Shown: one piece after another, positions 7,124-16,860 of the stretch | Numbering within the stretch: position 1 is the first letter of the stretch | Layout of the letters: the number at the start of each line of letters is the position of its first letter | Source of the DNA: Fusibacter paucivorans | GTDB lineage: Bacteria; Bacillota; Clostridia; Peptostreptococcales; Acidaminobacteraceae | NCBI RefSeq assembly: GCF_018390735.1 | Contig: NZ_JAHBCL010000027.1 | Coordinates: 1-64,000, forward strand | Reading direction: 5' to 3' | Length of the DNA stretch: 64,000 bases | Made by a program: the position numbers and the translations under genes | The notes under the pieces: generated by a model | What the model saw: the letters and a program-made list of their open reading frames with translations, nothing else | The model's database searches: none | What the model was told of the DNA's origin: nothing

Positions 7124-10100
7124 TTAATATCTGGTTAAGGTTCGCAACGACTCCGTCGCTTCCTCTAATACTTGAAGATTTGCTTCTATGACTTGGATTT
7201 CTCCGTCACATGCCGAGGTATTCCCTTCATTGTTCAAATTTTGAAATTGATTAAATGCATTGACGGTTTCCAATAGGTGATCTGCAATTGTTTTGGCTAA
7301 CTGATCGATTTTAAGGCATCGTTCTGTCGTCAAGTTACAATCCGTTTCGTATGTTATATCTTGAATAGTGCCCTGACAGATGATATCGCCATTTACAGTC
7401 TGCTGATCTAAGTACATCAACAGATGCTTTTTCTTCTTTTCACCATCAGCGATATCAAATTCTATATGTGATATGCCGACTTTACCAACAGTCTCATCCA
7501 AAAAAACGCGTACACGTTCTGCATCGTACGCTGCAATAAATGAAAACAACAGCTTTCGAAACGGCATTGAAATCACATCAATGGCAAAGATATCTTTTAA
7601 CGTTTCTGAATATTCAGGTGATTCAAATTCATTTTTAAACTCAAAATGTGCAAGACGCGCTAACCGCTCGACTTTCAGCAGTTTTTCAGATTCGCTTCGA
7701 TAACGATCAAATAGGCGCTCACGTTCTGTAATGTCAACGAGGATGAGTATATTCCCCGTATACCGCCCTTCTTCATCAATGAGCGGAGATGAAATCAACC
7801 GCAGCGTCTGATTAAAATCATCTCTCAAAATAGTTGAAAAATGTCTATCTGAGAGAAGTTGACTCAGTATAACTCTAATTTGACCGATTTCATCATCCTC
7901 AAAATGCACTTCCATATGGCTTTTTAGGACAGATGTCGTCACACTTTGACGTTCATCCAGATGTAAGAGGTGAAGTGCCGTAGGATTAATGACTTCAATC
8001 TTGCCGAGTCTTTTTACGACAATGATCCCAGTTGGAGACTGTTCGATAATGGTATTGAGCAATTGCTTTGAATTTTCAAGCTTATGCTCTACATTGATTT
8101 TCTCAGAGACATCCATCACATTGCCAATGGCATACTGTGGTACATTGTGTCGATTGTAACTTTCGCCTACGATTTGCAAAAAACGTATATCCCCATGGCG
8201 AATAATTCGACAAACGATATCCAAACGCTCGCCTCGCCAAATCATGTCATAAAATTTTTCTTTAAAATAGAGGCGATCTGCGGGATGCATTTGTTCGAGC
8301 AATGCGTCGTAAGCAATTTCTTTTGATATCTTCTTCAGTTTTAGGACGTTGACAAAATTATCGGAAACGAGAAACACATTGCTGCCAATATCAAATTTCC
8401 AATGTGCCATATCTGTTATCTTTTCAGATTCAGCCAAGATAAACCGGCTCTCAAGCAGTTCTGATTCCATTTTTTTTATTTCATTGATGCTTTGGTTGAC
8501 CAATAGTACAAAGGCACTTTCACCTTCACTGACATAGTTCCCTGTACTCCGTGTCCATATCCATTTACCCTTATCGAAAATTCGATAGTCGAAGATATGG
8601 CGTTCACTTTTTTCAGAAGTAATAATATCAATGCTCTCACTGACCTTCGCTCGATCTTCTGCATGTATTTGCTCCAGCCACTCGTAATACGTGTATTCAC
8701 TCCCGACAACTTGGCGGTCCAAAGCAATGGATTGAATAATGGCCACTCTGCGTTCAGGCAGTGCAATTTCGACTATATCATCTTGAAGCGTATTGATAAT
8801 TTGTTCATACTTATTTTGGGATTCCATAAATCTGCGCCTAAACAGATTGCGTTCAACCATATCGCGAACCAACAGGATCATGTTATGCCCGTTGACACCT
8901 TGTATGGCGATTTCAATCACATCCACCGGAATCAGCTGCCCGTCAGCATCTTTCATATTCATTTCAAAGTGAATGGACTGATTGCTTCCCAAACGCTCGG
9001 GATGCCTCAGTTCATAATGTTCTTCAAGCAAAAGTGCAATGGGCTTGCCAAAGAGTACATCTCTCTTTTGCGACAGCATTCGCAGCATCATATCGTTAAT
9101 AAAAATGATTTGCATTTCATCATTAATGACGATAATACCGTCGCGAACATGCGGCATGATATTACGCCCTACTTCTTCGATCTTTAAATACTGCCTCGCC
9201 TGTATTGATCGCCGTAGAACAATCCCCACTGCATAACCAAAGGTATCACGTACGATCCGGTAGATATAAAACGGCATGTCACTGCCTATCTTTTGATTGA
9301 TGTAGCGATCGTCAGCATACGACTTGCGAATATCACTCATCAGCATAAAATCCGTTTCTGTAAGCATATGTGCAAATGCCGCAAAAAGATCTGCATCCAT
9401 TTCTTTTTCCATGAGATTGACACCTATAAAATATGGTTTTTCTGCAATAAGATCATAATAGACGTCCTCTAAAAGCGGCATCCCTTCAATTTCAAATACC
9501 AGTGAATGCATGGCATTTAGTCTCGTTTTTAACCTAACTTGCGCTGTCTGATCTCTCATTTCTACAATATAGGACAAATGCTTCGCATGCTGATGCTGAT
9601 GCATTTTTGCTTCTATGTAATGGGTTTGCCCACCGATGTAAACCGCACGTGTTAACGTTATTTCGGGTTCATTAGAATGTTCTAGGTCCTTCTTCATGCT
9701 ATCCAGCATCATAAAAGTCTCAAGCGATACATCCATTAGTTCATTACGGCCAAATGCAGCTTCTTCTTGTGCCATAAAGAGTTGCTTCGCCCCCGCATTA
9801 ACCAATTCTGTTTCCATATTGGAATCAAAACACATGACTGCGTATTGCACAGTATCACAGAGCTGTACATAAGCTTCAAGTTCGGCTTCCAGTGCTATTT
9901 CCTTGAGTTTGCTGTCACTAATGTCATTGATATGGATCCGAATTCTACTATTATCAATCGTCGTCAATGAAATTCTAAAATAATGCGTCTCATTTTCAAA
10001 ACCTTTGAGCTCAATAATGCGATTGCCGCGATTATACCTTGAAATCATTTCATGAAGCGTAATATAGCGGCTGTATGTATGAATAAACTGATTAAATGCT

Positions 10101-10468
10101 TCATTGGAAGCAATAACATTTAAATCACTGACATTGATAATCGCAATACCTTCTTCAACATTTTCAATGACATCTGAAAGAAGCTGAACCTGGTAATCAA
10201 CAATATGATTTGTCGGGGTTTTTCCGTTAAACAGCACGTGAAGCACTGTAATAATAATGTATAACAGAATAAAAATAAGGATTACTTCTGAAAAAAGATC
10301 AACGGGTGCATTTGTCGATAGTCGCCGAATATCCACCGATGCCATCGCAAAAAGAGCCATAAAGATAAATACATTCCTTAGGCTCTTATTTTTGACTGAT
10401 TCATAAATGATTTGCAGGATGATATAAAGAACGAGCCCGAGTTTTATGAAAAGAACGAGTTTCGTCAT
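7124..10468 (-). CDS. Membrane-anchored multi-PAS sensory protein without a recognised output domain
   Basis: The N-terminus has two or three hydrophobic helices (about residues 1-85). After them comes a chain of about six or seven PAS-like modules. Recognisable PAS pieces include GIAIINVSDLNVIASNEAF (near 110), RDGIIVINDEMQIIFIND (near 435), an IWTRSTGNYVSEGE PAC-type segment (near 650) and GIIVVKRLGKIEVINPTA (near 830). The last 70 residues are helical and acidic. I could not find GGDEF, EAL, histidine kinase, HD-GYP or methyl-accepting motifs, which is odd for a 1114-residue PAS protein. It starts 18 bases after the second HD-GYP gene and is probably cotranscribed with it, so it may sense a signal and pass it by contact with that enzyme (inference). 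Confidence 0.75.
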   Translation of the reverse strand: MTKLVLFIKLGLVLYIILQIIYESVKNKSLRNVFIFMALFAMASVDIRRLSTNAPVDLFSEVILIFILLYIIITVLHVLFNGKTPTNHIVDYQVQLLSDVIENVEEGIAIINVSDLNVIASNEAFNQFIHTYSRYITLHEMISRYNRGNRIIELKGFENETHYFRISLTTIDNSRIRIHINDISDSKLKEIALEAELEAYVQLCDTVQYAVMCFDSNMETELVNAGAKQLFMAQEEAAFGRNELMDVSLETFMMLDSMKKDLEHSNEPEITLTRAVYIGGQTHYIEAKMHQHQHAKHLSYIVEMRDQTAQVRLKTRLNAMHSLVFEIEGMPLLEDVYYDLIAEKPYFIGVNLMEKEMDADLFAAFAHMLTETDFMLMSDIRKSYADDRYINQKIGSDMPFYIYRIVRDTFGYAVGIVLRRSIQARQYLKIEEVGRNIMPHVRDGIIVINDEMQIIFINDMMLRMLSQKRDVLFGKPIALLLEEHYELRHPERLGSNQSIHFEMNMKDADGQLIPVDVIEIAIQGVNGHNMILLVRDMVERNLFRRRFMESQNKYEQIINTLQDDIVEIALPERRVAIIQSIALDRQVVGSEYTYYEWLEQIHAEDRAKVSESIDIITSEKSERHIFDYRIFDKGKWIWTRSTGNYVSEGESAFVLLVNQSINEIKKMESELLESRFILAESEKITDMAHWKFDIGSNVFLVSDNFVNVLKLKKISKEIAYDALLEQMHPADRLYFKEKFYDMIWRGERLDIVCRIIRHGDIRFLQIVGESYNRHNVPQYAIGNVMDVSEKINVEHKLENSKQLLNTIIEQSPTGIIVVKRLGKIEVINPTALHLLHLDERQSVTTSVLKSHMEVHFEDDEIGQIRVILSQLLSDRHFSTILRDDFNQTLRLISSPLIDEEGRYTGNILILVDITERERLFDRYRSESEKLLKVERLARLAHFEFKNEFESPEYSETLKDIFAIDVISMPFRKLLFSFIAAYDAERVRVFLDETVGKVGISHIEFDIADGEKKKKHLLMYLDQQTVNGDIICQGTIQDITYETDCNLTTERCLKIDQLAKTIADHLLETVNAFNQFQNLNNEGNTSACDGEIQVIEANLQVLEEATESLRTLTRY

Positions 10469-10486
10469 TTTACCTCCTTAGTTGGT

Positions 10487-11551
10487 TTAAAGCTCAATCG
10501 TTTTCGTAATAAACAGTGTCAAGTTATCCATCAAGTTCACAATATCGCCTTTTTTATTATTGACGATCAGTTGTACCAGCGGACGAGTTTGCGCCTCTCG
10601 GTTCTCTTTTATGACAATGCCAATCGTACCATTTGACAGTTCAACAATTGTCCCTGGCGGGTAGATATTGACCACCTTAAGCAAATGATAATAGATTTCA
10701 CGGTCCAATTGGTAAATCGCTTCAGCTCTTAAAATTTCAAGGGCTTCATCGACATTTAATTTTTCTCGATATGCACGGTTAGAGACAAGTGCATTAAAAA
10801 TATCACACATCGTCACAATACGTACATGTACCGGGATTTCATCAGCCGTCAACCGCATTGGGTAGCCATTGCCATCCAGCTTTTCGTGATGCAGCAGTAT
10901 AATTTGCCGAGATATTGGCGAAATGCTGATCGATTCTTTTAAAATATCATAACCAAAGCGCGCATGTTCTTTTACAAGCTTCATTTCCTCATCGGAAAGC
11001 GGCGTGATCTTATTCAGCACTTCATTTGGGATTTTCATTTTCCCAATATCGTGCAGCATGGCACCGACGCCAATTTTTTGTATAAACTGGTGATTGAGCC
11101 CGAGACTTTTCGCCACGAGCATTGAAAGTACGGCAACTTCGGCAGAGTGGTTATAGGTATACATATCTGTTCCCATCAATTCTGCCATGACATAAAGCGT
11201 ATCCCGATGCGAAAAGACAATCTCCATCATCTCATCAATAATGTCTTTAATTTGATCGACCTGCATGGCATCAAATCCCACGCTCTTTTTCCCGGTCGCC
11301 TGTTTAAAGACATTTTGAATAACATTGACTGATTTAAGTTTCAACTCTTGGGAGACGACGTTCTCAGGCTCTATGCCTTCAGAAATTTCATCCTCGATGT
11401 AGATACATTGAATGCTCGCTTGTTTTAATCGGTCAATGTAGTTCTGCGTCAATGCAACATTTCGAGCTAGAAGCAACTGACACTTGTCGTCATAAACCGA
11501 TTTGCCCAACACTTCTCCAACGGCGATGCGTTCAATACTTTTTAACCTCAA
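10487..11551 (-). CDS. HD-GYP domain protein, probable c-di-GMP phosphodiesterase
   Basis: Second probable c-di-GMP hydrolase in the window. I prefer the TTG at 11551, which has GGAGG 5 bases upstream; the GTG at 11563 would place the ribosome binding site inside the gene. The domain shows HSAEVAVLS, MLHDIGK (near 165), KEHARFGYDIL and HHEKLDGNGYP (near 222), so the metal ligands and GYP signature are intact. The N-terminal part (RIAVGEVLGKSVYDD) resembles that of the HD-GYP protein at 5328. The C-terminal segment after the domain carries a small beta-rich piece (GTIVELSNGTIGIV). It leads a two-gene unit with the multi-PAS protein, immediately downstream of the pilus operon terminator. Confidence 0.9.
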   Translation of the reverse strand: MRLKSIERIAVGEVLGKSVYDDKCQLLLARNVALTQNYIDRLKQASIQCIYIEDEISEGIEPENVVSQELKLKSVNVIQNVFKQATGKKSVGFDAMQVDQIKDIIDEMMEIVFSHRDTLYVMAELMGTDMYTYNHSAEVAVLSMLVAKSLGLNHQFIQKIGVGAMLHDIGKMKIPNEVLNKITPLSDEEMKLVKEHARFGYDILKESISISPISRQIILLHHEKLDGNGYPMRLTADEIPVHVRIVTMCDIFNALVSNRAYREKLNVDEALEILRAEAIYQLDREIYYHLLKVVNIYPPGTIVELSNGTIGIVIKENREAQTRPLVQLIVNNKKGDIVNLMDNLTLFITKTIEL

Positions 11552-11601
11552 AACAACCTCCACTGATGCAGCGATTACCGCATATAATATTCAATACAAT
11601 C

Positions 11602-11607
11602 ATTATA
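11602..11607 (-). promoter_or_regulatory. -10 box of the HD-GYP/PAS unit
   Basis: TATAAT on the minus strand lies about 50 bases upstream of the TTG start at 11551 and just after the pilus operon terminator. The -35 region is poor (TGTTAT at 17 bases), so the promoter may be weak or activator dependent. Confidence 0.4.
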
Positions 11608-11631
11608 ACCTCATTGTACTAAAAATAACAG

Positions 11632-11663
11632 AAAAAAAGAAGAAGGTACACGCGTACCTTCTT
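11632..11663 (-). terminator. Terminator at the end of the type IV pilus operon
   Basis: On the minus strand a 9-10 bp stem (11640-11649 with 11654-11663) with a 4-base loop is followed by TTTTTTT. It lies about 20 bases past the stop codon of the large secreted protein. Confidence 0.92.
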
Positions 11664-11681
11664 GAAAATCACAGGATGCGT

Positions 11682-14600
11682 TTACTGTAATTTTAATCTT
11701 TTGATAATTTGAATATACTGATTGATTTCCGCTTCTTGGACATTCACACCATAGATGAGTGAGAAGACGAGGCGATAATCCTGGAAGTCAAACTTGCTGT
11801 TTTCGACAAAAATCTTGACTTTTATGACGGCATCATCATCATCGGTTGCAATTGGCAACTCTTTGATCAACAGCTCTGTATTTTTATTATTGCCATCAAT
11901 TTCCTGAAGCACGACATTTTCAACATCAAGCCCTCTTACTTCCTCAATGGATACAATATAGAAGTTTTCATTGTTTTCAAGTTCAACTAAACTCCCATTC
12001 TCCATGTAACGAAGCATCAATTGAATATTTACATTCTCAAACGAAACATCTTTTGATGGCTTAATATAGAGCTCAACATCGCCGTACCCGGCTCCTTCTA
12101 AAATATTGGTTGAACGCGTCTTGAAGCCAACAATACCGTTCCGTGCATCTTCATCTTCCGTGTTATCTGTAAAGACTAGATACCCAACAACAATTTTTTC
12201 TTCTAAAAGCTTCTCAATACCATTAAAGCGCTCGTTTTCAGCGTAGATGCCATTCTCATCAGCATCACTATACACATCTGTAATCAGTTTGACCAAATCT
12301 ATTACGTGCGGCTGATTTGTGGTATAAATTTTAAGTCCCTTAGCAAAATGCATCGTTAGCGACATACTATAGACACCTGGTTCAAAGACATTTCCCGCAC
12401 CAAGATCTACCGTTAGGGTTCGATTAACTGTATCAAAAACAATCCCTTCCGAGACAATTACATTGCCGTCTACATCACGAATTACAGCATCTACATCACC
12501 CTCTTCATTGAGCAAGCTATATGATCCGCCAGCGATTTGTGATGTAAAACCTGAATCATCAAATACTAGGGTCATGCGTGTTGTCGGTTCATCTAAGTTG
12601 TAATTAATTGTTATGGTTTTGTTAGCATCACCCATGTTGTTAAAGACTGTCTGATTATTTTCAAGATTTTTTTCAACGATTAACCCGATATCACCAACAA
12701 CTTGAACATCTGTAATAATATCTTGGTAGAGTTTTAGCGAAATATCAACAGGATTTTTTGCACCGCTTAATGCTATATTCGCTAATATATAGTTTTCAGT
12801 TAAGTTCCTTTTAATTGTTTCTACAGTACCATCATCATATGTTACGATGATTTCTGCATCTTTATAGCCATCTAAATTGTATCTGACCGTATAGACCTTT
12901 GTACCGCCATCAAGGTCAACAATGACATTTTCGCCACCAACTGTTTCGACTTCAATTTCATCTGATGCACCCTCTATTGTAAGCAGCGCACCGTCAACCG
13001 GACGGTTAAATCGATCCATTGCTGAAACAATCATTTGTCCTTGTTCAACAGTCAACTTCATTGGTCCCGCTTTTACCTTTTCAGCAGGTGTTCCATAATT
13101 GTCATATTGAAGCTCAATAGAGGCATTTATGGTGCCTTCTGAGCCATTAAAGTACGGCGTAAACTCAAGTGGTCGCGTATAGTCAGATACAGCTTTTGTG
13201 TAAACATAAGAATCACCCACAAGTGATGGGCCAGACCATCCTACAACATTGTAATCACTGGTCACAGCATCAAGTTCAGCTTTAGGAATGATAACCGATG
13301 CAATGATATCGCTAAAAGACGCATCGCCCGCCTCGGTCTTTTTCATTTCAATGCTCAACGTACTGCTGTCGCCGATCAATGGATTTTGATCACTCCACTC
13401 AGTATCTTGTGATATTGCTAATCCAACACGGCTTATGTTGCTAATATTGTGAATAGTTTCCACTGTTTTAGCACCGTTTTGATCAGATGCAACAACAATA
13501 ATATTAAATAAATCATACGCATCAAGATCACGCTTATCTGCATTAACTGATAAGTACTGATCATTGTCAACATCATAATAGGTTGCAGCAAGTACATCTC
13601 CAACACCATCCATATCCGTATCAAAATAGATACTGACAGTTGACGTCGTATCTTTTAAATCGAGATCCGACACAGTCACACCAAAGCGGATCGATTCATC
13701 AGTCTTGTAGTAGACTGCACCATCAACAATATTATCAATCACAATAGCAGGTGCATGATTGGCTGTTTTAGACGCTTTGATCATTGTATTCACAAAGAGT
13801 TCGTTTTCATCATTATACGTTTTAGGGCTTGCATGACCTGTTCCCGAATACGTAATATTACCAATTGAATAAACGTAATAATCATTTTGAGCGTCATTGC
13901 CATCATAACTACCACCCGTCAGATTATGCCATACCACCAGGTCTTCATTTTCCATATCTAACTGGAAGTACTGGAAGTGAGTCGTTGAAATATCAAGTGT
14001 ATTACCCAGAATATACGGGAACAATGTAATTTGACCCTCATTCACTTCAACTGCACTGTTTGTAGTTTTTAATCCTTGATTATACCGATCAATTGCCCGA
14101 TTAGAATAGCCTACCGTAAAGTAAGAGCGCCCATTGATTGTCGTATACGGCAGCATCGTATCATTTGAGGCTTCCTGATTGTTATTAATGTAATCCTTTG
14201 CATAGGTATTTTGGCCAAATTGATCCCTAAACCGTTCTGTGAAATCCATATTAGTCGTACCCATATGATTGAGTTTAAACCACAACTGGTCATGCGTCGT
14301 TAGCAAGCTCTGTCCTGAGTCAACAAATGACTGAATGCGATCCATCGCCGCGTCACTAAGCAGAAGTGAGGTCGAAAGTGAATCTGCAAAACCGAGTACT
14401 AACATATCGTAGAGCCCATTTAGTTCAAATGGATTTGCATTATAAGCGTCCACTGACATCTGTGTGATTTCAAGTGTATACAATCCCATAATTTTCTTCA
14501 ATGCTTGAGGCAATTCCGTCAGTTTATAGCTACCACCATTATTCGGTGTAATCTGCAGCACCTTAATATGTCTTACAGCAACGGCTGCATCTGAGGTGCC

Positions 14601-16841
14601 TTTAAAGGCTGCATAGCCGATTTCATAGGTTTTCGCACCAACTGTTTGATCCGTTACCTCAATTTTCCAAGGAACAAACCCAATATATTCTTTTGGTAAA
14701 TTGTAACGCATCAATACATTTTCGAAGTTCTCTGAATACAGCGCGGTTTCAGCTACTGACTCACCATCTACCGTACTAAAAATACCATCACCATTGAAGT
14801 CCAAATAGAGTTCTGCATTGTACTGATGATCGGCGATATAATCTTCAAGTTTAAAGTTAAATGACATATATCGATCTTCTGGCGCCGTCATATATTGACC
14901 GGTTCCATTGCTGCCAATGAATGATAACGGATTATCAAGCACCGTTAGCGTTGGTTTAATCACATAAGCCTCTCCGTTGTAGTCATTTAAAAGGTTCACG
15001 ACGCGATCATTCGTCACGCTACTATAAACTTTGACATTTGTTTGATGGTTATCTTCAAAGTTTGATTTAAGCAGTGTAGCTTTTGAACTACTAAAGATAC
15101 TGCCATCAAACAGTACCAATTGATCTGCCTCTATAAAAGCTTTCAGCTCATCCGCTTTCAACTGCGTAATATCATTTGGCGAATAGTACTCGCCGATACC
15201 GCCATATGTTGAAAAACTCTTTGTTCTGCCATCATATACATCAAGATAACCAGTATATTTTAAATCAGAATCTTGAGCCGGGTAATACTTATCTTCATGA
15301 TTATTTTCACTGCCACTGTTATCTTGCCCAATATAAATGATATCATAAGCACCATTCAACTGCGTTCTATCTGCAATAAATAGACTCATTGGCATTTGTG
15401 TCAGTTCTACATCTGTTCGAAGTTCATTCTCTAAATAGCGCTTATTCAAAACGTAGTTAGCAGAAGGCTGTACTTCCAAAATATTAAGCTTTGCCGGCAA
15501 AGCCATCGTATCAATTGTCTCTGCTCGATAAATCGAATCCCCTGTAGGCGTCACAGCAGTATCTACACTTGATGAAACAACTGATACACTGCCATTGGTT
15601 GCATTCACTTTTACCCAGCGATAGAACTCATAACCGCTAATCGTTTCGTATGATAAAGACAGCGCACTGCCTTTGCGCACATAAGACGTCGTCTGATTAA
15701 TCACAGCTTCATTTGTTATATCATAAGTTTGAAGCTGAATGGCGTAAACGCGTTCAACAACCGCTCGATAAGTTGCTCCATCCCTCGGTATTTCAGAATA
15801 CGATGCATTATCACTCAATGTTGTTGTCACACCATCCAATGTACGCTCCCATCTTAAAAAGCGATAACCATCAACTGGCGTGTATTCAAAATTATAACTA
15901 GTATTTGCCGCAACACTCTGATTCACTGTACTCAAAGCGGTACCACTGACATCGTCATAGGTTTCAACCGTATATGCCGACTGTTCCCCCGCACCGCCAT
16001 TTAGTACCCACCAAACAGCATCTGCTATTAAATACAGCGATTCATCAGATAGATAATGACTGTAGTTTGTCGTTCCGTAAGTTCCGGCAACGCGATACTG
16101 ATTGCTCAAGCTGCTATTATTTGGTTCATAGCCATAGATCAACGGGTATGTACGATAAGAATCTCCAGGAATTTCTTCTGTTGTCGTACTGACGATCGCT
16201 CCGTTTTTCAGACCTGAAACCGCTTGGTAATCTACAGACCAGCCATAGCCGTAATAAAGAAACCAATACCAGTACATGTCCTCATATTGATATAAATAAT
16301 TTAATTTAGTAAAATTTGAGTCACTGATGACATTTTCAGAAAATTCACGATGTCCATCTACTTTCATTACTTTGACGGCATCTGCATTACGCTGATAATA
16401 ATATCCATCCAAATTGACATCAACAACATTATTTGCCAAACCAAATTCTTTTGCTAAGGCATTCTCCACAACCGTTGGATAATCAAATGCTTTTAATTTT
16501 GCAAGCACATCTGGGTTTACTTGATTATGCTCAATATTGTAGAGCACAGACGCCGCAATATAAATTGCACTATAATCCTTCTTTGTGAAATCATTCATAG
16601 AGAAATTTTTAATTTCCTTGTGATAGACTTTAACATCCACATCATCGACAAAATATTTATCAATATCCGTAGCCAATTGTGCATCGGCACTATTGCCATT
16701 AACCCCGGATAAATAGAGAATATTTAGTCTTGTATTGCCATAGGCATTACCGTTGCCATTGCCATTACCTGCCGCTACAATGGGGAATGATGTCATCAAC
16801 ATTGTAATAATTAGAAACAACATCAAAATTTTCTTAGTCAT
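11682..16841 (-). CDS. Very large secreted protein at the end of the pilus operon, candidate pilus tip adhesin
   Basis: About 1719 residues. The ATG at 16841 has GGAGG upstream; the GTG at 16850 lies in that site. A signal peptide (KKILMLFLIITMLMTSFP) is followed by a GNGNGNGN linker. Three similar alpha/beta modules begin with RLNILYLSG (about 40), KLNILEVQP (about 450) and IKVLQITP (about 758); each continues to a YDIIYIG or YDMLVLG strand, resembling what I recall as DUF5057. Two beta repeats (GYRFLRWER and GYEFYRWVK, about 330-430) look like InlB B-type repeats. Acidic loops such as DFNGDGIFS, DTDMDGVGD and DADENGIY suggest calcium binding. The C-terminal half is beta-rich, with no LPXTG motif or terminal membrane helix. 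Position suggests a PilY1-like role (inference). Confidence 0.7.
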   Translation of the reverse strand: MTKKILMLFLIITMLMTSFPIVAAGNGNGNGNAYGNTRLNILYLSGVNGNSADAQLATDIDKYFVDDVDVKVYHKEIKNFSMNDFTKKDYSAIYIAASVLYNIEHNQVNPDVLAKLKAFDYPTVVENALAKEFGLANNVVDVNLDGYYYQRNADAVKVMKVDGHREFSENVISDSNFTKLNYLYQYEDMYWYWFLYYGYGWSVDYQAVSGLKNGAIVSTTTEEIPGDSYRTYPLIYGYEPNNSSLSNQYRVAGTYGTTNYSHYLSDESLYLIADAVWWVLNGGAGEQSAYTVETYDDVSGTALSTVNQSVAANTSYNFEYTPVDGYRFLRWERTLDGVTTTLSDNASYSEIPRDGATYRAVVERVYAIQLQTYDITNEAVINQTTSYVRKGSALSLSYETISGYEFYRWVKVNATNGSVSVVSSSVDTAVTPTGDSIYRAETIDTMALPAKLNILEVQPSANYVLNKRYLENELRTDVELTQMPMSLFIADRTQLNGAYDIIYIGQDNSGSENNHEDKYYPAQDSDLKYTGYLDVYDGRTKSFSTYGGIGEYYSPNDITQLKADELKAFIEADQLVLFDGSIFSSSKATLLKSNFEDNHQTNVKVYSSVTNDRVVNLLNDYNGEAYVIKPTLTVLDNPLSFIGSNGTGQYMTAPEDRYMSFNFKLEDYIADHQYNAELYLDFNGDGIFSTVDGESVAETALYSENFENVLMRYNLPKEYIGFVPWKIEVTDQTVGAKTYEIGYAAFKGTSDAAVAVRHIKVLQITPNNGGSYKLTELPQALKKIMGLYTLEITQMSVDAYNANPFELNGLYDMLVLGFADSLSTSLLLSDAAMDRIQSFVDSGQSLLTTHDQLWFKLNHMGTTNMDFTERFRDQFGQNTYAKDYINNNQEASNDTMLPYTTINGRSYFTVGYSNRAIDRYNQGLKTTNSAVEVNEGQITLFPYILGNTLDISTTHFQYFQLDMENEDLVVWHNLTGGSYDGNDAQNDYYVYSIGNITYSGTGHASPKTYNDENELFVNTMIKASKTANHAPAIVIDNIVDGAVYYKTDESIRFGVTVSDLDLKDTTSTVSIYFDTDMDGVGDVLAATYYDVDNDQYLSVNADKRDLDAYDLFNIIVVASDQNGAKTVETIHNISNISRVGLAISQDTEWSDQNPLIGDSSTLSIEMKKTEAGDASFSDIIASVIIPKAELDAVTSDYNVVGWSGPSLVGDSYVYTKAVSDYTRPLEFTPYFNGSEGTINASIELQYDNYGTPAEKVKAGPMKLTVEQGQMIVSAMDRFNRPVDGALLTIEGASDEIEVETVGGENVIVDLDGGTKVYTVRYNLDGYKDAEIIVTYDDGTVETIKRNLTENYILANIALSGAKNPVDISLKLYQDIITDVQVVGDIGLIVEKNLENNQTVFNNMGDANKTITINYNLDEPTTRMTLVFDDSGFTSQIAGGSYSLLNEEGDVDAVIRDVDGNVIVSEGIVFDTVNRTLTVDLGAGNVFEPGVYSMSLTMHFAKGLKIYTTNQPHVIDLVKLITDVYSDADENGIYAENERFNGIEKLLEEKIVVGYLVFTDNTEDEDARNGIVGFKTRSTNILEGAGYGDVELYIKPSKDVSFENVNIQLMLRYMENGSLVELENNENFYIVSIEEVRGLDVENVVLQEIDGNNKNTELLIKELPIATDDDDAVIKVKIFVENSKFDFQDYRLVFSLIYGVNVQEAEINQYIQIIKRLKLQ

Positions 16842-16860
16842 GCGTTGCACCTCCTATCTG

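Noticed and set aside
8597-9187. 196-codon plus-strand open frame inside the PAS gene
   Set aside because: It lies opposite a continuous PAS-coding frame and resembles no protein family.
7124-10468. GGDEF or EAL domain at the end of the PAS protein
   Set aside because: I searched the C-terminal 300 residues for GG(D/E)EF, EAL and kinase motifs and found none.
11682-16841. Sortase (LPXTG) or S-layer anchor in the giant secreted protein
   Set aside because: The C-terminus ends in a basic, non-hydrophobic segment with no LPXTG motif, membrane helix or SLH repeats.
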